Assembly: GCA_944384295.1 (NCBI GenBank)
Contig: CALWSU010000008.1
Span: 1 to 64,000, forward strand
Source: an uncultured Lachnospiraceae bacterium
Lineage (GTDB): Bacteria > Bacillota > Clostridia > Lachnospirales > Anaerotignaceae
Direction: 5' to 3'
Length of the DNA stretch: 64,000 bases
The number at the start of each line of letters is the position of its first letter. Within the stretch, counting starts at the first letter, position 1. Of the stretch, positions 1 to 10,868 are shown piece after piece. The notes under the pieces are model-generated. The model was not told the origin of the DNA. It was given only the letters and a program-made list of their open reading frames with translations, and ran no database searches. The position numbers were made by a program, and so were the translations under genes.

Positions 1-12
1 CTCATGGCTGCA

Positions 13-46
13 TAAAAAATGCGTAACAGACAAAATCTGTTACGCA
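13..46 (-). terminator. intrinsic terminator of the first chemotaxis gene
   Basis: A perfect 10-bp stem (20-29 with 37-46) with a 7-nt loop is followed on the minus strand by a run of six T. It lies about 85 bases past the stop of the minus-strand chemotaxis gene and reads only in that direction, since the plus-strand side is followed by A. Confidence 0.85.
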
Positions 47-131
47 AAAAAAGTCTAACTTTTGGGGGTCACCTCAGAGTTTCTGCCTTGTTTTTGTAGT
101 GTGATATGGTACAGATGATAAAAAGATATAA

Positions 132-2291
132 TTAGTATTTACTGTTTCCATGATAAGACATGGTATCAAATGTATCTGACATATCATCTGCTGCGCTATA
201 CAAAACAGAGCCAGTATCCAAAGAAGTATCTGCTGCTGTATCGTATGTTGCGTTTTGTGTTTGTGATACGGTATAATAATTTTCTTCGTTTTCTGTAATC
301 TGGAAACGATGAATCAAACTTTTCAGCATTTGTGCCTGTCCAGACAGTTCTTCGCTTGCCGCCGCACTTTCTTCTGCAGTAGCAGAATTGGTTTGTACCA
401 CGCTGGAAATTTGGTCTGTTCTTTGTGTAACTTGCATAATGGATTCTGTTTGATGTACAGAAGCATCAGAAATTTTTTGGAATGTGCTTGTAATTTCAAT
501 CGCTTCTGTGACAACAGTATCCATATATTGTTTGGTTTGTTGCATACTTTCGCTGCCATTTTGTATGGAAGCAATCATACTTTGTATCAATTGTGTGGTA
601 GCTTTGGAAGCTTCCGCGGATTTGGCTGCCAGATTGCCGACTTCATCTGCAACAACGGCAAAGCCTTTGCCGGCAACGCCTGCGCGAGCGGCTTCTACAG
701 AAGCATTCAATGCCAAAATATTGGTTTGGAATGCAATATCTTCAATGGCTTTGATAATGCCGTTGACTTTATTGGCATTGCCGCGAATCTCATTCATCAA
801 AGACAAGGATTGATTCATTTTTTCGCCGCTTTCCATAATCTTTTGGTTGACGGATACTGCATTTTTATTGGCTTCTTGCGCCATTTGTGCATTGCTGGTG
901 ATTGTATTGGCAAGGTCAGAGATGGTATTTGCCAATTCTTCTACGGAAGATGCCTGTTCTGTAGCACCTTCTGCCAATTCTTGTGCGCCCGAAGATACTT
1001 GTTCCGAACTGGAAGAAACCTGTTCGGATGCTTCTAAAATACCACGCATGAGCTGTGTCAAGGTTTCGATAAAGGAGAATATAGATTTTTGAATGGATAC
1101 AAAATCTCCTTTAAATCCAACCGAAGAAGTTACGGTCAAATCGCCTTGTGCCAGTCTTGCCATAATATGGTCAATTTCGTTGACATAAGAGGAAAGTGTG
1201 GCAATGCTGGAGCGCATGGATTCTGCCATCTGTCCTACCTCATCTTGGCTTTGATGCTGTACGGTGATATGTAAGTTCCCTTGACTCATTTGATATAGAG
1301 CTTTGTTCAACTCAGACAAAGGCTGCAATTTTTTGACAATGATATAACGCAAAGAGAATCCTACAATGAGCATGTTCAAAAGCAATAAAATCAGCAAACA
1401 TATTACAGTGGTATCAGTTTGTGCGCTATATTCGCTGCGTGCCATGCCAACAATCAGTTTCCAATTGGTGTCTGGCAATTGTGTGACAGAACCTTTTCTG
1501 GTTTGATTAGAAATATCATATTGAAATACATTGCCAGTAGGAGCATTCAATTCTTGTGCGAGATTTTCAGACATTTCGATACTTGTGAAATCTTGTCCAA
1601 TCAAATCGGCATTGTTGTAACCCATGACAATATTGTCCGCACTGAGCAATGTGACACTGCCTGTTTCCCCGAATGAAAGTTCACTGGTAAAGGTAGAAAG
1701 ATTATCCAATCCCACATTCACGGTAACAAACCCCACTGTTTTGCCATTATCCAGTATAGGAGAGCAAATAGATATATTCAATGTTTGTGTTACGGAATTG
1801 ACATATGGCTGTGTGACAATTTGTTTGTTTTGTGTAACCACATCATAAATTGGCAAAGAGGTAATGTCGGTTATGACTTTTGCATCTTTGGTATAAATTT
1901 TACCTTCGCTGACAATCCCAACCCCCATACCAAGCAAGTCATCTGGATATTGCGCAGTCGTTTCTTGCAATAAATTGGTCAATGTCTGATAATTTGGCAG
2001 TGAGCTATATGGCTGGTCAGGACTGCTTTGTTTGACAGCTTCTTGTATCAGAGGATTGTCTGCCAACATTTGTGTCAAAACACTGTATTTGTCAATAAAA
2101 TTGGTGACTTGGTATATTGCATTGCTTGCCGTTTGTGTCAAAAAGGCATTTTGCTTGCGGTTCATGCCTATACCAGTTACGACACTCATAATGATTGCTA
2201 AAATCAAATTGAGAATTAGCAAAATAGAGCCTGCAAACAGTACAATTTTCGTCGACAGTTTTCGTGGTTTTTTGGTGTTGCTAAATTTCAT
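132..2291 (-). CDS. methyl-accepting chemotaxis protein (dCache sensor)
   Basis: Transmembrane chemoreceptor of about 719 residues that signals to CheA/CheW. A basic N-terminus precedes a membrane helix at about 16-40. An extracellular region resembling a double Cache domain runs to about 293, followed by a second membrane helix (294-318) and a HAMP domain (319-370). The MCP signalling domain carries the hairpin tip [17 protein letters not shown]. The start at 2291 is chosen because AAGGAGAGGT stands just upstream; an upstream extension of 30 residues has no ribosome site. The tail ends in GNSKY, similar to the other two receptors in this window. It has no NWETF-type CheR pentapeptide. Ligand unknown. 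Confidence 0.95.
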   Translation of the reverse strand: MKFSNTKKPRKLSTKIVLFAGSILLILNLILAIIMSVVTGIGMNRKQNAFLTQTASNAIYQVTNFIDKYSVLTQMLADNPLIQEAVKQSSPDQPYSSLPNYQTLTNLLQETTAQYPDDLLGMGVGIVSEGKIYTKDAKVITDITSLPIYDVVTQNKQIVTQPYVNSVTQTLNISICSPILDNGKTVGFVTVNVGLDNLSTFTSELSFGETGSVTLLSADNIVMGYNNADLIGQDFTSIEMSENLAQELNAPTGNVFQYDISNQTRKGSVTQLPDTNWKLIVGMARSEYSAQTDTTVICLLILLLLNMLIVGFSLRYIIVKKLQPLSELNKALYQMSQGNLHITVQHQSQDEVGQMAESMRSSIATLSSYVNEIDHIMARLAQGDLTVTSSVGFKGDFVSIQKSIFSFIETLTQLMRGILEASEQVSSSSEQVSSGAQELAEGATEQASSVEELANTISDLANTITSNAQMAQEANKNAVSVNQKIMESGEKMNQSLSLMNEIRGNANKVNGIIKAIEDIAFQTNILALNASVEAARAGVAGKGFAVVADEVGNLAAKSAEASKATTQLIQSMIASIQNGSESMQQTKQYMDTVVTEAIEITSTFQKISDASVHQTESIMQVTQRTDQISSVVQTNSATAEESAAASEELSGQAQMLKSLIHRFQITENEENYYTVSQTQNATYDTAADTSLDTGSVLYSAADDMSDTFDTMSYHGNSKY

Positions 2292-2691
2292 GATTGCTAT
2301 ACCTCTCCTTATATGTATATGAATATCCTGCAAAAATTTCCACCTCTTGACAAGGTAGGGGAATTTTTGTATACAAAACAAAAAAATAATATCTCTGTAA
2401 TTGTGACAGAGACATTATGTATAGACTTTATGTCAATATAGAAATATATTATTTTTCAAAATGCAATATCAAACAGTATCCCCAATAGAAATAAAATTCC
2501 TTTTTTTCTCTCTTACATACAATACTTAGTATAAAAACTTACAGTTGACTACTATTTCTGGAAAAATCCTGTTGCATTATATCAGATACATAATAGAAAG
2601 TAAAGTCATTTTTTGGGAAAAATCAGTATAAAGGGAAAAAAGTTACAATTTAGGAATATATCGTTTGAACGATAAAACAGTATTTGTATAC
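2292..2691. other. AT-rich leader region, no gene seen
   Basis: No convincing gene here. On the minus strand it holds the upstream region of the chemotaxis gene: a TTGACA box near 2436-2441 without a well-spaced -10, then a 7-bp hairpin (about 2391-2413) followed by a T-rich stretch. That hairpin could be a weak attenuator in the leader. No riboswitch consensus was recognised. Confidence 0.5.
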
Positions 2692-2742
2692 AAAAACCCA
2701 AAATACGTCTGAAAATCATGTTTTGCAGTACGCATTTTAGGT
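2692..2742 (-). terminator. intrinsic terminator after spoIIP
   Basis: A long imperfect stem pairs roughly 2698-2709 with 2730-2741. On the minus strand it is followed by TTTTTG. It lies about 50 bases past the spoIIP stop codon. Confidence 0.75.
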
Positions 2743-2793
2743 TTTGCATCAGATAGAGCAAGAAATTTATACCCAAAAGAACAATACAAAAGA

Positions 2794-3840
2794 TTAGGAA
2801 TTTTGTGTTTCTTCTTGTTCTAATATGACAGAAGCCAAAATTTCGGCTAATGGTTCCATAGCATTATGGATTTCCTCTTTTGTATTGGTTTGTGCGCCAA
2901 CTTCAATCAGCGTAGAACGTGGCATCATATGTAAACTAAAACGATAAGCATTCAAATAGATTTTTCGTGTAAAACCAGGATAACGTGTGCGCGCTTGTGT
3001 CTGCATCTGTAAACTAAATGCCAGATTATCTTTGACATATGGATTATCCAATCCAGGAGTAGGGACAGCCTGCCCATTTTGATTGAGTCTGCATAATCCA
3101 TTAAAAAACATAATCTGCGCGCAGTCTTTCCCGTTTATGTTCGTGACAAGTCTTGTCCCTTCTGCTACACCATCGCGGTGCATATCAATACAAACTTGTA
3201 TGGAAGGGTTTTTTTCTAAAATTTCACGGATGGGAGGTTCCATACGTTCGTATGCGCCTGTAATCTGTCCTTTGCCATTGACCACGTCATATGCTCCAGC
3301 ATCATGTAATACTTCTATGCCATAGTTTTCTTCCAAAAGCTGCTTTAAATATTCCCCAGCACCCCAAATGCCTTCCTCTTTGCCCAAAGACATATCACTA
3401 TCTGCAAAACCTTCGGAAATATGTGTATGAAAAATCAAGATTTTGGGACCTTCCACGCTGGTATCAATCGAAAAATCTTGTTCCAAGGCTTCTGGAATGT
3501 CAATATCCTCTGGCAAAAGCATAGTACGAGAATCCACAATATAATAATTTTGTTTCAAATACGAAAAATCCTGCATCTGTGTGATTTCTTGTGGATTGAC
3601 TTCTGCCGCAGGCACTGGTTCTGGGGTTTCTTCAAATTGTACATCTTCAATGCCAAATAATCCGACGCTTTGGCTGTCTGGTTCTTTTGCTACAGCTGTG
3701 ACTTGTCCGGGCAAAATTTCATCTAAAGCAAGTTTTGCGCCCCCAAAACGCCATAGCGTAGGCAATGCTAGTACAAACAGTCCCAATCCGAATAGGTTAT
3801 GCAGTAATATCTTTTGTTTTTGATTTTCTTTTTTCTGCAC
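2794..3840 (-). CDS. spoIIP: stage II sporulation protein P
   Basis: Peptidoglycan amidase/endopeptidase that works with SpoIID and SpoIIM during engulfment of the forespore. The 348-residue protein has a short basic N-terminus, one membrane helix (about 14-30) and a catalytic domain. Motifs include FHTHISEGF, DMHRDGV, a region beginning DNPYVKDNLAF and the C-terminal LIEVGAQTNTKEE, all typical of the family. The start is GTG at 3840, set by AAAGGAGG eight bases upstream. It is a little shorter than the roughly 400-residue Bacillus protein, the difference lying in the linker. It appears monocistronic here, with no gpr neighbour in the window. Its presence indicates an endospore former. Confidence 0.95.
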   Translation of the reverse strand: MQKKENQKQKILLHNLFGLGLFVLALPTLWRFGGAKLALDEILPGQVTAVAKEPDSQSVGLFGIEDVQFEETPEPVPAAEVNPQEITQMQDFSYLKQNYYIVDSRTMLLPEDIDIPEALEQDFSIDTSVEGPKILIFHTHISEGFADSDMSLGKEEGIWGAGEYLKQLLEENYGIEVLHDAGAYDVVNGKGQITGAYERMEPPIREILEKNPSIQVCIDMHRDGVAEGTRLVTNINGKDCAQIMFFNGLCRLNQNGQAVPTPGLDNPYVKDNLAFSLQMQTQARTRYPGFTRKIYLNAYRFSLHMMPRSTLIEVGAQTNTKEEIHNAMEPLAEILASVILEQEETQNS

Positions 3841-4051
3841 GCTGTATGCCTCCTTTCGGTCTGCAACTAAATATATGTATCAAATGGAAAAAAGATGTAT
3901 GTATCACACAAAATGAGAAAACAGCATATATCTGAAGGGAACGTATTTGATATATTTTATGTAAAATGCTGACAAGAAAATGAAGTCAGAGAAATAAGAT
4001 ACAAAAGATATAAAAGAAATCAAAGATACAAACTATATGTATTATGATATC

Positions 4052-4150
4052 AGACCGTAGAAAAAATAGCTTTGATACTTTTGTCTACACAGCAAAGTCT
4101 TGTATAATATGAGAATTTGACGATAGGGTATCCATTTTTTCGACGCCCTA
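4052..4150 (+). repeat. copy E of the dispersed structured repeat, internally deleted
   Basis: About 99 bp that align to both ends of the full repeat but lack the middle. The 5' end (CAGACCGTAGAAAAA) is followed after a few bases by the equivalent of the 3' third (TTTTGTCTAC onwards), ending in the terminal hairpin with a GGGTATCC arm. The repeat is flanked by near-identical 22-24 bp direct repeats at 4030-4051 and 4151-4174. The sequence has diverged more than the four full copies. Confidence 0.8.
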
Positions 4151-4300
4151 AAACTATATGTATTGTGATGTATCATTATGATATATAGTATATTGTGCCA
4201 AAAAAGAAAATAGTTGTCTTTTTTCATCATTTATACTACAATAAAAACGATTGGGATATATGTGATAAAGGAGTTTATATTTATTGGGAGGGAATGTTGT

Positions 4301-6457
4301 ATGAAAAGTATCCGTACCAAAATCATGCTTGGTATGAGTGTGACGGTTACAGTGTTTCTGCTTGTATTGGGATTGGTAAGTATTTATATGAATTACTCCA
4401 GTTCCATAAAATTGTTGGAAGAAAGTATGGGTGCCACTGCACAAGAAACTGCTAGAGTTATTGAGCAAGAATTATTGGTGTATAAAACAGTAACAAAAGA
4501 CTTTGCATTGCGTTCACAGATCAATGACCCAACTGTGCCAGTTGAAACAAAGAAACAACTATTGGACGAATGGGCGGAAGAACATGGAATGGTCAGAGGC
4601 AATATTATGGACAGCACTGGTCACAGTATTTTTGATGGTACTGATTTTTCAGACAGAGACTATTTCCAAGAAGCTATGGCGGGTAATATGTATGTATCCA
4701 CACCAGTGATTAGTAAAGTTTCTGGTGAATTAAGCGTAGTGGTAGCAGCGCCGATTTATGCAAATGGTGTGGAAAGTGGTACACCAATCGGAGCGGTTTA
4801 TTTCCTGCCAGATGAAGAATTTTTAAATAATATCATGAAAAGTATCAAAGTAAGCGAAAACGGCGGCGCTTATATGATTGATCAAAATGGTTATACCATC
4901 GCCGATACAACAGTGGAGACTGTTACAGTAGAAAATATTGAACAGGAAGCACAGCAGGATAAGAGTTTGGAAGAATTGGCAAATGCACATGCAAAAATGC
5001 GTGCAGGGGAATCTGGCTTTACACAATATAACATACATGGTGTTTCTAAAATATCTGCCTATGCACCTGTAGAAGGCACAGATGGCTGGAGTGTGGCGGT
5101 TACAGTGCCAATCAGTGATTTTATGGGAAATACCATATTTGCTATTATCATGATAGTTATTGTAGTACTGATTTCGATTCTGGTATCTGTTTTGCTTGCG
5201 GGTATCTTATCAAAACGTATTGCAAATCCGATTCAACTGTGTAGTGCACGTATAGAATTATTGGCGGAAGGCGATTTGAATGCACCAGTGCCTACTATCG
5301 AAACCCGAGATGAAACGGCAGTGCTGGCAAAATCTACCGCAAATCTGGTACATTCTTTATCCGCATTGGTGGAAGACGAACGTCGTGTATTAGAATCCAT
5401 GGCAAATGGTAATTTTGATGTGAGTGTACGAGATGAAGTTTATATTGGAGATTTATCTTACATCAAACAAAGTATACAGGATATTAATGAGAAATTATCT
5501 TATACATTGTATCAAATCAATATTGCATCAGACCAAGTGGCTTCTGGTGCTGACCAAGTGTCTTCAGGTGCGCAGGCATTGAGCCAAGGCGCAACCGAAC
5601 AGGCTTCTTCTGTAGAAGAATTGGCGGCTACGGTAAATGAAATTACAAGAGATATTCAAGCAAGTGCAGAAGCGGCAGAACAAGCAAATAAAATTACGCA
5701 AGAATCAGGCGATATGCTGACCAATGCACAGAAACAAATGGAAGAATTAACCGCGGCAATGGATGAAATCAACGCTAGTTCCAACGAAATTGGAAGAATT
5801 ATCAAGACCATTGAAGATATTGCTTTCCAGACCAATATTTTGGCATTGAACGCAGCTGTAGAAGCAGCACGTGCGGGCGTTGCAGGCAAAGGCTTTGCCG
5901 TTGTAGCAGATGAAGTGCGTTCCTTGGCGGCAAAAAGTGCAGAAGCGTCTAAGAGCACAGCATCTTTGATTGAACGTTCGATTCATGCTGTGGAAAATGG
6001 TACCGTTTTGGTAGGCAGTACCGCACAATCGATTCAAGCAACAGTAGAAAGTGCAAAAGAATCTGTAAAAATGATGGCAGACATTACAGAAAGAACCAAA
6101 ACACAGGCAAGCAGTGCTGCACAAATCAGCATTGGTATCGACCAGATTTCCAGTGTCGTACAAACAAATTCTGCTACATCAGAAGAAAGCGCGGCAGCAA
6201 GCCAAGAATTGTCAGGGCAGGCAGTGATGCTCAAACAATTGGTAGGCGCTTTCAAATTGTCACAAAAAGACGGTATGGAGCATATCATGCCCAATATGAA
6301 TGACATGTCTACAGATTATACAACACCAGATGTTGCATCTACATCAGACGTGATGTTATATGAAGCAGATAAAAACGAATCCTATCGCAATATGCCACAG
6401 GAATCCAAAGACACTGTATCAATGGATTGGAATAGTGGTGCGCATGATAAATATTGA
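4301..6457 (+). CDS. methyl-accepting chemotaxis protein (dCache sensor)
   Basis: Chemoreceptor of 718 residues. A membrane helix lies at about 9-31, followed by an extracellular double-Cache type sensor with [11 protein letters not shown] and [21 protein letters not shown] second membrane helix lies near 285-310, then HAMP, a second HAMP-like segment ([14 protein letters not shown]) and the MCP signalling domain with [17 protein letters not shown]. The start at 4301 follows GGGAGGGAAT. It is a close paralogue of the receptor at 7351-9543, and part of the signalling domain is almost identical at DNA level. The tail ends AHDKY and carries LYEAD upstream. The ligand is unknown. Confidence 0.95.
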   Translation: MKSIRTKIMLGMSVTVTVFLLVLGLVSIYMNYSSSIKLLEESMGATAQETARVIEQELLVYKTVTKDFALRSQINDPTVPVETKKQLLDEWAEEHGMVRGNIMDSTGHSIFDGTDFSDRDYFQEAMAGNMYVSTPVISKVSGELSVVVAAPIYANGVESGTPIGAVYFLPDEEFLNNIMKSIKVSENGGAYMIDQNGYTIADTTVETVTVENIEQEAQQDKSLEELANAHAKMRAGESGFTQYNIHGVSKISAYAPVEGTDGWSVAVTVPISDFMGNTIFAIIMIVIVVLISILVSVLLAGILSKRIANPIQLCSARIELLAEGDLNAPVPTIETRDETAVLAKSTANLVHSLSALVEDERRVLESMANGNFDVSVRDEVYIGDLSYIKQSIQDINEKLSYTLYQINIASDQVASGADQVSSGAQALSQGATEQASSVEELAATVNEITRDIQASAEAAEQANKITQESGDMLTNAQKQMEELTAAMDEINASSNEIGRIIKTIEDIAFQTNILALNAAVEAARAGVAGKGFAVVADEVRSLAAKSAEASKSTASLIERSIHAVENGTVLVGSTAQSIQATVESAKESVKMMADITERTKTQASSAAQISIGIDQISSVVQTNSATSEESAAASQELSGQAVMLKQLVGAFKLSQKDGMEHIMPNMNDMSTDYTTPDVASTSDVMLYEADKNESYRNMPQESKDTVSMDWNSGAHDKY

Positions 6458-6594
6458 TTGCTATGTTTTCTAGGATAAATAGGCAATGAAACGCTTTGGC
6501 ATAAGAGTACGTCAATCCGGTCGAATCCTATTTTCAATCGGATGAGAAAGTACATAAACAATATGAAAACATAAAAAACAAAAACACAAAGACA

Positions 6595-6643
6595 AAAAGC
6601 AGAGGTGACATTGGTGCAAAGACTTTGGAACCTCTGCTTTTTT
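6595..6643 (+). terminator. intrinsic terminator of the second chemotaxis gene
   Basis: A 12-bp stem (AAAAGCAGAGGT with ACCTCTGCTTTT) is followed by T. It sits 140 bases after the stop codon. The 3' untranslated stretch before it (about 6469-6556) holds smaller complementary pieces, such as AATCCG with CGGAT. Confidence 0.85.
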
Positions 6644-7350
6644 CTATTTAAAATAAAGGATTGTTTTTCTAATCTGATTGCTGTTTTGATACAAAATATA
6701 GTTTCTCTGTATCCTGTATGAGAACAGCATAAAAATAAATATTCTTTGTATAAAAGATATGGTATGCAGAAAATGGTTTGGTTTTTTGAGTTGAAAAAAA
6801 TTGTTGTTTTTTATTGATGAAATAATAGAAAAATGATAGAAAAAATAAAAATTTATTTGAATTTTATAATATTTTGTAATATGATAAAAATATATGAAAA
6901 TTTTCAATAAACGAAAAATTATATCCATACACCAAACAAAGTGTCACGTAAATCGAATGGCTTATCGTGTTGTATGTTTTTGCGAAAGATGTTGTTTTGT
7001 ATACAACGCTTCGCAAAAAAAATACATCATAAAAACACAAATGCAGAAATGGAATCGCAAGTGTGCTTTCCAATTTGCTATGGTTTTCATAAGAGATGAG
7101 ATACAAGATACAAGATACAAGGGTGGGGGTTGGTCAAGACGTTTTGTTTTGGAAATTTTTATATCGTCTGATTGGTTTATTTATAGTAGAAAAAGAAAGC
7201 GGATGATTTTCAAAAGTAATTTTATGTTTTTATCACTCAATTTTTATGATACGCCTTTCTGACAATGTCATTTATATGGGGAAAGAAGGCGTTTCAAAAC
7301 ATGTTCATATTTATGAACAAAAATAAACACAAGTCAAGGGGGAAAGTGAC
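6644..7350. other. long AT-rich intergenic region before the third chemotaxis gene
   Basis: About 700 bases without a gene I can support. The open frames here lack ribosome sites and family resemblance. Contents seen: a 7-base tandem repeat (ATACAAG three times, 7101-7121) and an imperfect inverted repeat built on ACGCCTT/AAGGCGT at about 7252-7295 in the presumed leader of the next gene. I looked for c-di-GMP riboswitch core motifs, common upstream of clostridial receptors, and did not find them. Confidence 0.5.
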
Positions 7351-9543
7351 ATGAAAAGTATACGTAGTCGCATTATGCGCGATATGACTGTTACGCTTGC
7401 AGTATTTTTAATACTTTTGGGGGCTGTCAGTGCAGTCATGAACTTTAATAGTTCGATTCAACAATTAGCGCAAGGCATGCAAGCCATTGCAGATGAAACA
7501 TCAAAGCGTATTGATAAAGAATTATATGCATATGAAACCATTGCATTAGATTTTGCATTGCATTCTCAAATCGTGGATCCCAATGTGCCATTAGAACAAA
7601 AAGAAGCACTGATGAACGAATGGGCAACACAGCATGATATGATTCGTGGTAATTTATTGGATAGTACAGGCAAAAGCCTGATAGATGGGAATGATTACTC
7701 AGATCGTGATTATTTCCAAGAAGCAATGGCGGGCAATACTTATGTTTCCACACCTGTATTAAGTAAAGTTACAGGGGAATTAAGTGTCATTGTGGCAGCA
7801 CCAATTTGGAAAGATGACGTAGCATCCGGTACTCCCATTGGGGTAGCCTATTTTGTACCAAAAGAAACATTTTTGGTAGAAATCATGCAGAATATTCATG
7901 TCAGTGAAAATGGCACTGCATATATGATTGACAAAGATGGCAACACCATTGCGGATGTCACTATGGATACGGTATGTAAGCAGAATATAGAACAAGAAGC
8001 ACAACAGGATAAACAATTACAGCCTTTGGCAGAATTGCATGCCAAAATGCGTGCGGGTGAAACAGGTACAGGACAATATAAATATAATGGTATGACAAAA
8101 ATTATGGCATATACGCCGATAGAAGGTACAGATGGCTGGAGCTTGGCTGTAACAGCACCCATCAATGACTATCTGGGCGCAACCATATTAGCAATTGTTG
8201 TCATCATCATTTTGGTTATTATTTCGCTTATCATTTCTATTTTTATTGCAAATCAGACATCGAAACGGATTGCAGACCCAATTCGTCTTTGCGCAAAACG
8301 TCTGCAAACTTTGTCACAAGGGAATTTGAGTGAACCAGTGCCAACGGTAACAGGCAGAGATGAAACGGCAATCTTGGCACAATCTACAGCCGATATTGTG
8401 CAAACATTATCTGATTTGGTAGAAGATGAACGTCGTGTATTGGAATCTATGGCAAATGGTAATTTTGATATAGATGCACGAGAAGAAGTTTATGTGGGCG
8501 ATTTGTCTTACATCAAACAAAGTCTGAAAGATATCAATGAAAAATTATCCTATACCTTGTATCAAATCAATATTGCATCTGACCAAGTTTCTTCTGGTGC
8601 AGAGCAAGTATCTTCTGGCGCACAGGCATTGAGCCAAGGCGCAACCGAACAGGCTTCTTCTGTAGAAGAATTGGCGGCTACGGTAAATGAAATTACAAGA
8701 GATATTCAAGCAAGTGCAGAAGCGGCAGAACAAGCAAATAAAATTACGCAAGAATCAGGCGACATGCTGACCAATGCACAGAAACAAATGGAAGAATTAA
8801 CCGCGGCAATGGATGAAATCAACGCTAGTTCCAATGAAATTGGTAGAATTATCAAAACCATTGAAGATATTGCATTCCAAACCAATATTTTGGCACTGAA
8901 TGCAGCAGTAGAAGCAGCACGTGCAGGCATGGCAGGCAAAGGCTTTGCCGTTGTAGCGGATGAAGTACGTTCTTTGGCGGCAAAGAGTGCAGAAGCATCT
9001 AAGAGCACAGCATCTTTGATTGAGCGTTCGATTCATGCTGTGGAAAATGGTACCAAATTGGTAGACAGTACAGCACAATCCATACAGTCTACAGTAGAAA
9101 GTGCAAAAGAATCTGTACAAATGATGGCAGATATTACAGAAAGAACCAAAACACAGGCAAGCAGTGCCTCACAGATTAGCATTGGTATCGACCAGATTTC
9201 TAGCGTAGTACAAACAAACTCTGCAACAGCGGAAGAAAGTGCAGCAGCAAGCCAAGAATTGTCTGGACAGGCATCTATGCTCAAAGAATTGGTAGGCGCA
9301 TTCAAATTACGTCAAACAGGTGACACTCGATATGATGCACCAGATTGGAATAACAGCTATCAAGCAAATTCTTATCAGCCAGAAGCACAAGAAGATGCTG
9401 GCGTGGCGTTATATGAAGCCGATGCAGCCAAAGACACATACCAAGCAGTACCACAAGAGGATACCACATATCAGACAAATGATGTTTCCTCATCTTATCA
9501 TAGCTATAGCAGCTTTAGCGGTGGCGCTGGGGATAAATATTAA
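7351..9543 (+). CDS. methyl-accepting chemotaxis protein (dCache sensor), paralogue of 4301-6457
   Basis: Chemoreceptor of 730 residues with the same architecture as its upstream neighbour: membrane helix (about 9-31), double-Cache type sensor ([19 protein letters not shown]), second helix, [18 protein letters not shown] segment and MCP signalling domain. The start follows AAGGGGGAAAGTGAC. Bases 8623-8834 match 5573-5784 with one mismatch, while the rest diverges much more. This suggests duplication followed by conversion. The C-terminal tail is longer and rich in Tyr, Gln and Ser, contains LYEAD and ends AGDKY. The receptor pair probably senses related but different ligands. Confidence 0.95.
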   Translation: MKSIRSRIMRDMTVTLAVFLILLGAVSAVMNFNSSIQQLAQGMQAIADETSKRIDKELYAYETIALDFALHSQIVDPNVPLEQKEALMNEWATQHDMIRGNLLDSTGKSLIDGNDYSDRDYFQEAMAGNTYVSTPVLSKVTGELSVIVAAPIWKDDVASGTPIGVAYFVPKETFLVEIMQNIHVSENGTAYMIDKDGNTIADVTMDTVCKQNIEQEAQQDKQLQPLAELHAKMRAGETGTGQYKYNGMTKIMAYTPIEGTDGWSLAVTAPINDYLGATILAIVVIIILVIISLIISIFIANQTSKRIADPIRLCAKRLQTLSQGNLSEPVPTVTGRDETAILAQSTADIVQTLSDLVEDERRVLESMANGNFDIDAREEVYVGDLSYIKQSLKDINEKLSYTLYQINIASDQVSSGAEQVSSGAQALSQGATEQASSVEELAATVNEITRDIQASAEAAEQANKITQESGDMLTNAQKQMEELTAAMDEINASSNEIGRIIKTIEDIAFQTNILALNAAVEAARAGMAGKGFAVVADEVRSLAAKSAEASKSTASLIERSIHAVENGTKLVDSTAQSIQSTVESAKESVQMMADITERTKTQASSASQISIGIDQISSVVQTNSATAEESAAASQELSGQASMLKELVGAFKLRQTGDTRYDAPDWNNSYQANSYQPEAQEDAGVALYEADAAKDTYQAVPQEDTTYQTNDVSSSYHSYSSFSGGAGDKY

Positions 9544-9599
9544 AAAATCCAGAAAGTTTGAAAGTAAGAAAGTCGATTTATCTTTGTAGTGACACAATA

Positions 9600-9645
9600 A
9601 AAAACGCATGCAACCTTTTGCAAAAGGTTGCATGCGTTTTCTTTT
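9600..9645. terminator. bidirectional intrinsic terminator
   Basis: A very stable perfect stem of about 18 bp (AAAACGCATGCAACCTTTTG and its complement), flanked by A on the left and T on the right. It lies between the convergent chemotaxis gene and the GntR regulator and can serve both. Confidence 0.9.
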
Positions 9646-9676
9646 TGCTTCAAATTGCTTCAAAAACATCCAATCA

Positions 9677-10351
9677 TTATACCATCTGATTCACATTAAA
9701 AATCAATTGAAAAGCGCGTTGTGAATTATGAATATGTGTTGTGATTGCGGCGCGTAAGGCTTCTGAATCGCCCGCAAAGGTAGCGTCTAAAATAGCTTGA
9801 TGTTCTGCGACACATTCGCAGTCGCGGGAATGGGGCTGATTGAAATAAGCGCCTGCGGATAATGAAAATGGCTGCAAATCTTTGAGCACTTCGACTGCTT
9901 TTTGATTTCCGGATGCAGTTAAGAATAGTGTATGGAATTGTAAATCTAATTGGAAATACTGTTCCGCATTTGATGTGGAATCTTTCGAGGATATAAAATC
10001 TTTTTGTTGTTGTAAGTTTTGCAATAACTGTTCGCGCAATGTTGTATTGTAGTGCAAAGCAGTGATGATGTCATTGGCAAAATATAAATCCATCATCAAG
10101 CGCAAGTCGAAAATATCGTTTAATTCGTGTGGTGTCATCGTGCGCACACGCATACCCTTATTTGGTGTATTGACGACCAGTTTTTCTTCTGCCAAACGTT
10201 GTAGGGCTTGTTTGACAGGTGTGTCACTGACACCATATCGCCGCGCCACTTCTTTGATGTTGATTTTTTCGCCAGAAGCCAATTCTTGATTTGAAATTTC
10301 TCTTTTGATATCTGTATAAATCTGTTCGGATAATGTCTTTTTTTCTCGCAT
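9677..10351 (-). CDS. GntR-family transcriptional regulator (FCD type)
   Basis: DNA-binding repressor or activator of 224 residues. An N-terminal winged helix-turn-helix (about 5-72, with INIKEVARRYGVSDTPVKQA) is followed by an all-helical FCD effector domain (about 78-215) with the metal-site pattern of D and H residues around FQLDLQFHTLF and AEHQAILDA. It is divergent from a TRAP transporter starting at 10869. FCD regulators commonly control adjacent organic-acid uptake genes, so control of dctPQM is a reasonable inference. The ATG follows AAGGATTG at normal distance. The effector is unknown, probably a small carboxylate. Confidence 0.9.
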   Translation of the reverse strand: MREKKTLSEQIYTDIKREISNQELASGEKINIKEVARRYGVSDTPVKQALQRLAEEKLVVNTPNKGMRVRTMTPHELNDIFDLRLMMDLYFANDIITALHYNTTLREQLLQNLQQQKDFISSKDSTSNAEQYFQLDLQFHTLFLTASGNQKAVEVLKDLQPFSLSAGAYFNQPHSRDCECVAEHQAILDATFAGDSEALRAAITTHIHNSQRAFQLIFNVNQMV

Positions 10352-10868
10352 GTTTTAATCAATCCTTTTCTTTGTCACTGAATGAGATGCAAAAAAGTTT
10401 TTGTCAGTACTTTTTTTGTACAAAAATCTTTTTTTCACAAAAAATCTATTTTCGTTTGAAACAATCTTTTTCTCTATTGTAAAGAAAAACAGATAAAAAA
10501 ACAATATTGATTTCGGTAAAATATTGTTTCATTGGCAAAAAAATAGGAATTTGCCTCAAAAAGAAAGTGACAATACGCCACAGGTGGAATTTTATCTATA
10601 AAATATGCACAAAATCAAGTACAAAAGTATGTAAAATTGGTCGTATAAAAATGGAAATACATATATTTCTAATTTTTAATAGTTTAAATTGCTAAAATAA
10701 TAGAATTAAAATTCTAAAATAATACATATTGAAATTAAAAATAAGATTAAATATAATTTAATAAATGATTTGAGATAAAGATTCAATGTCTTATTACAAA
10801 ATAAAATAGTTTTATTTTGTAATAAAAAAAGATTTTTTATCTATGTAAATAAGAGGGAGGCGTATGGC
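10352..10868. promoter_or_regulatory. divergent regulatory region between gntR and dctPQM, with a perfect palindrome
   Basis: About 500 very AT-rich bases. The clearest signal is a palindrome with 16-bp perfect arms (10791-10806 and 10810-10825) separated by TAG, ending 43 bases before the dctP start. It could be an operator for the GntR protein or an RNA hairpin in the leader. The dctP ribosome site GGGAGG is at 10855-10860. I could not assign -35/-10 boxes with confidence in such AT-rich sequence. Confidence 0.55.

Noticed and set aside
309-1037. Open frame of 242 codons on the plus strand opposite the first chemotaxis gene
   Set aside because: Shadow of a real gene: no ribosome site, cysteine- and phenylalanine-rich translation, and the minus-strand MCP is unmistakable. 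The same holds for the similar frames opposite the other receptors.
6469-6560. Possible riboswitch after the second chemotaxis gene
   Set aside because: A few short complementary segments exist, but no known consensus fits and it precedes a terminator, so it is more likely just the 3' untranslated region.
6894-7262. Open frame of 122 codons before the third chemotaxis gene
   Set aside because: No ribosome site, no recognisable domain, and includes the short tandem repeat ATACAAG.
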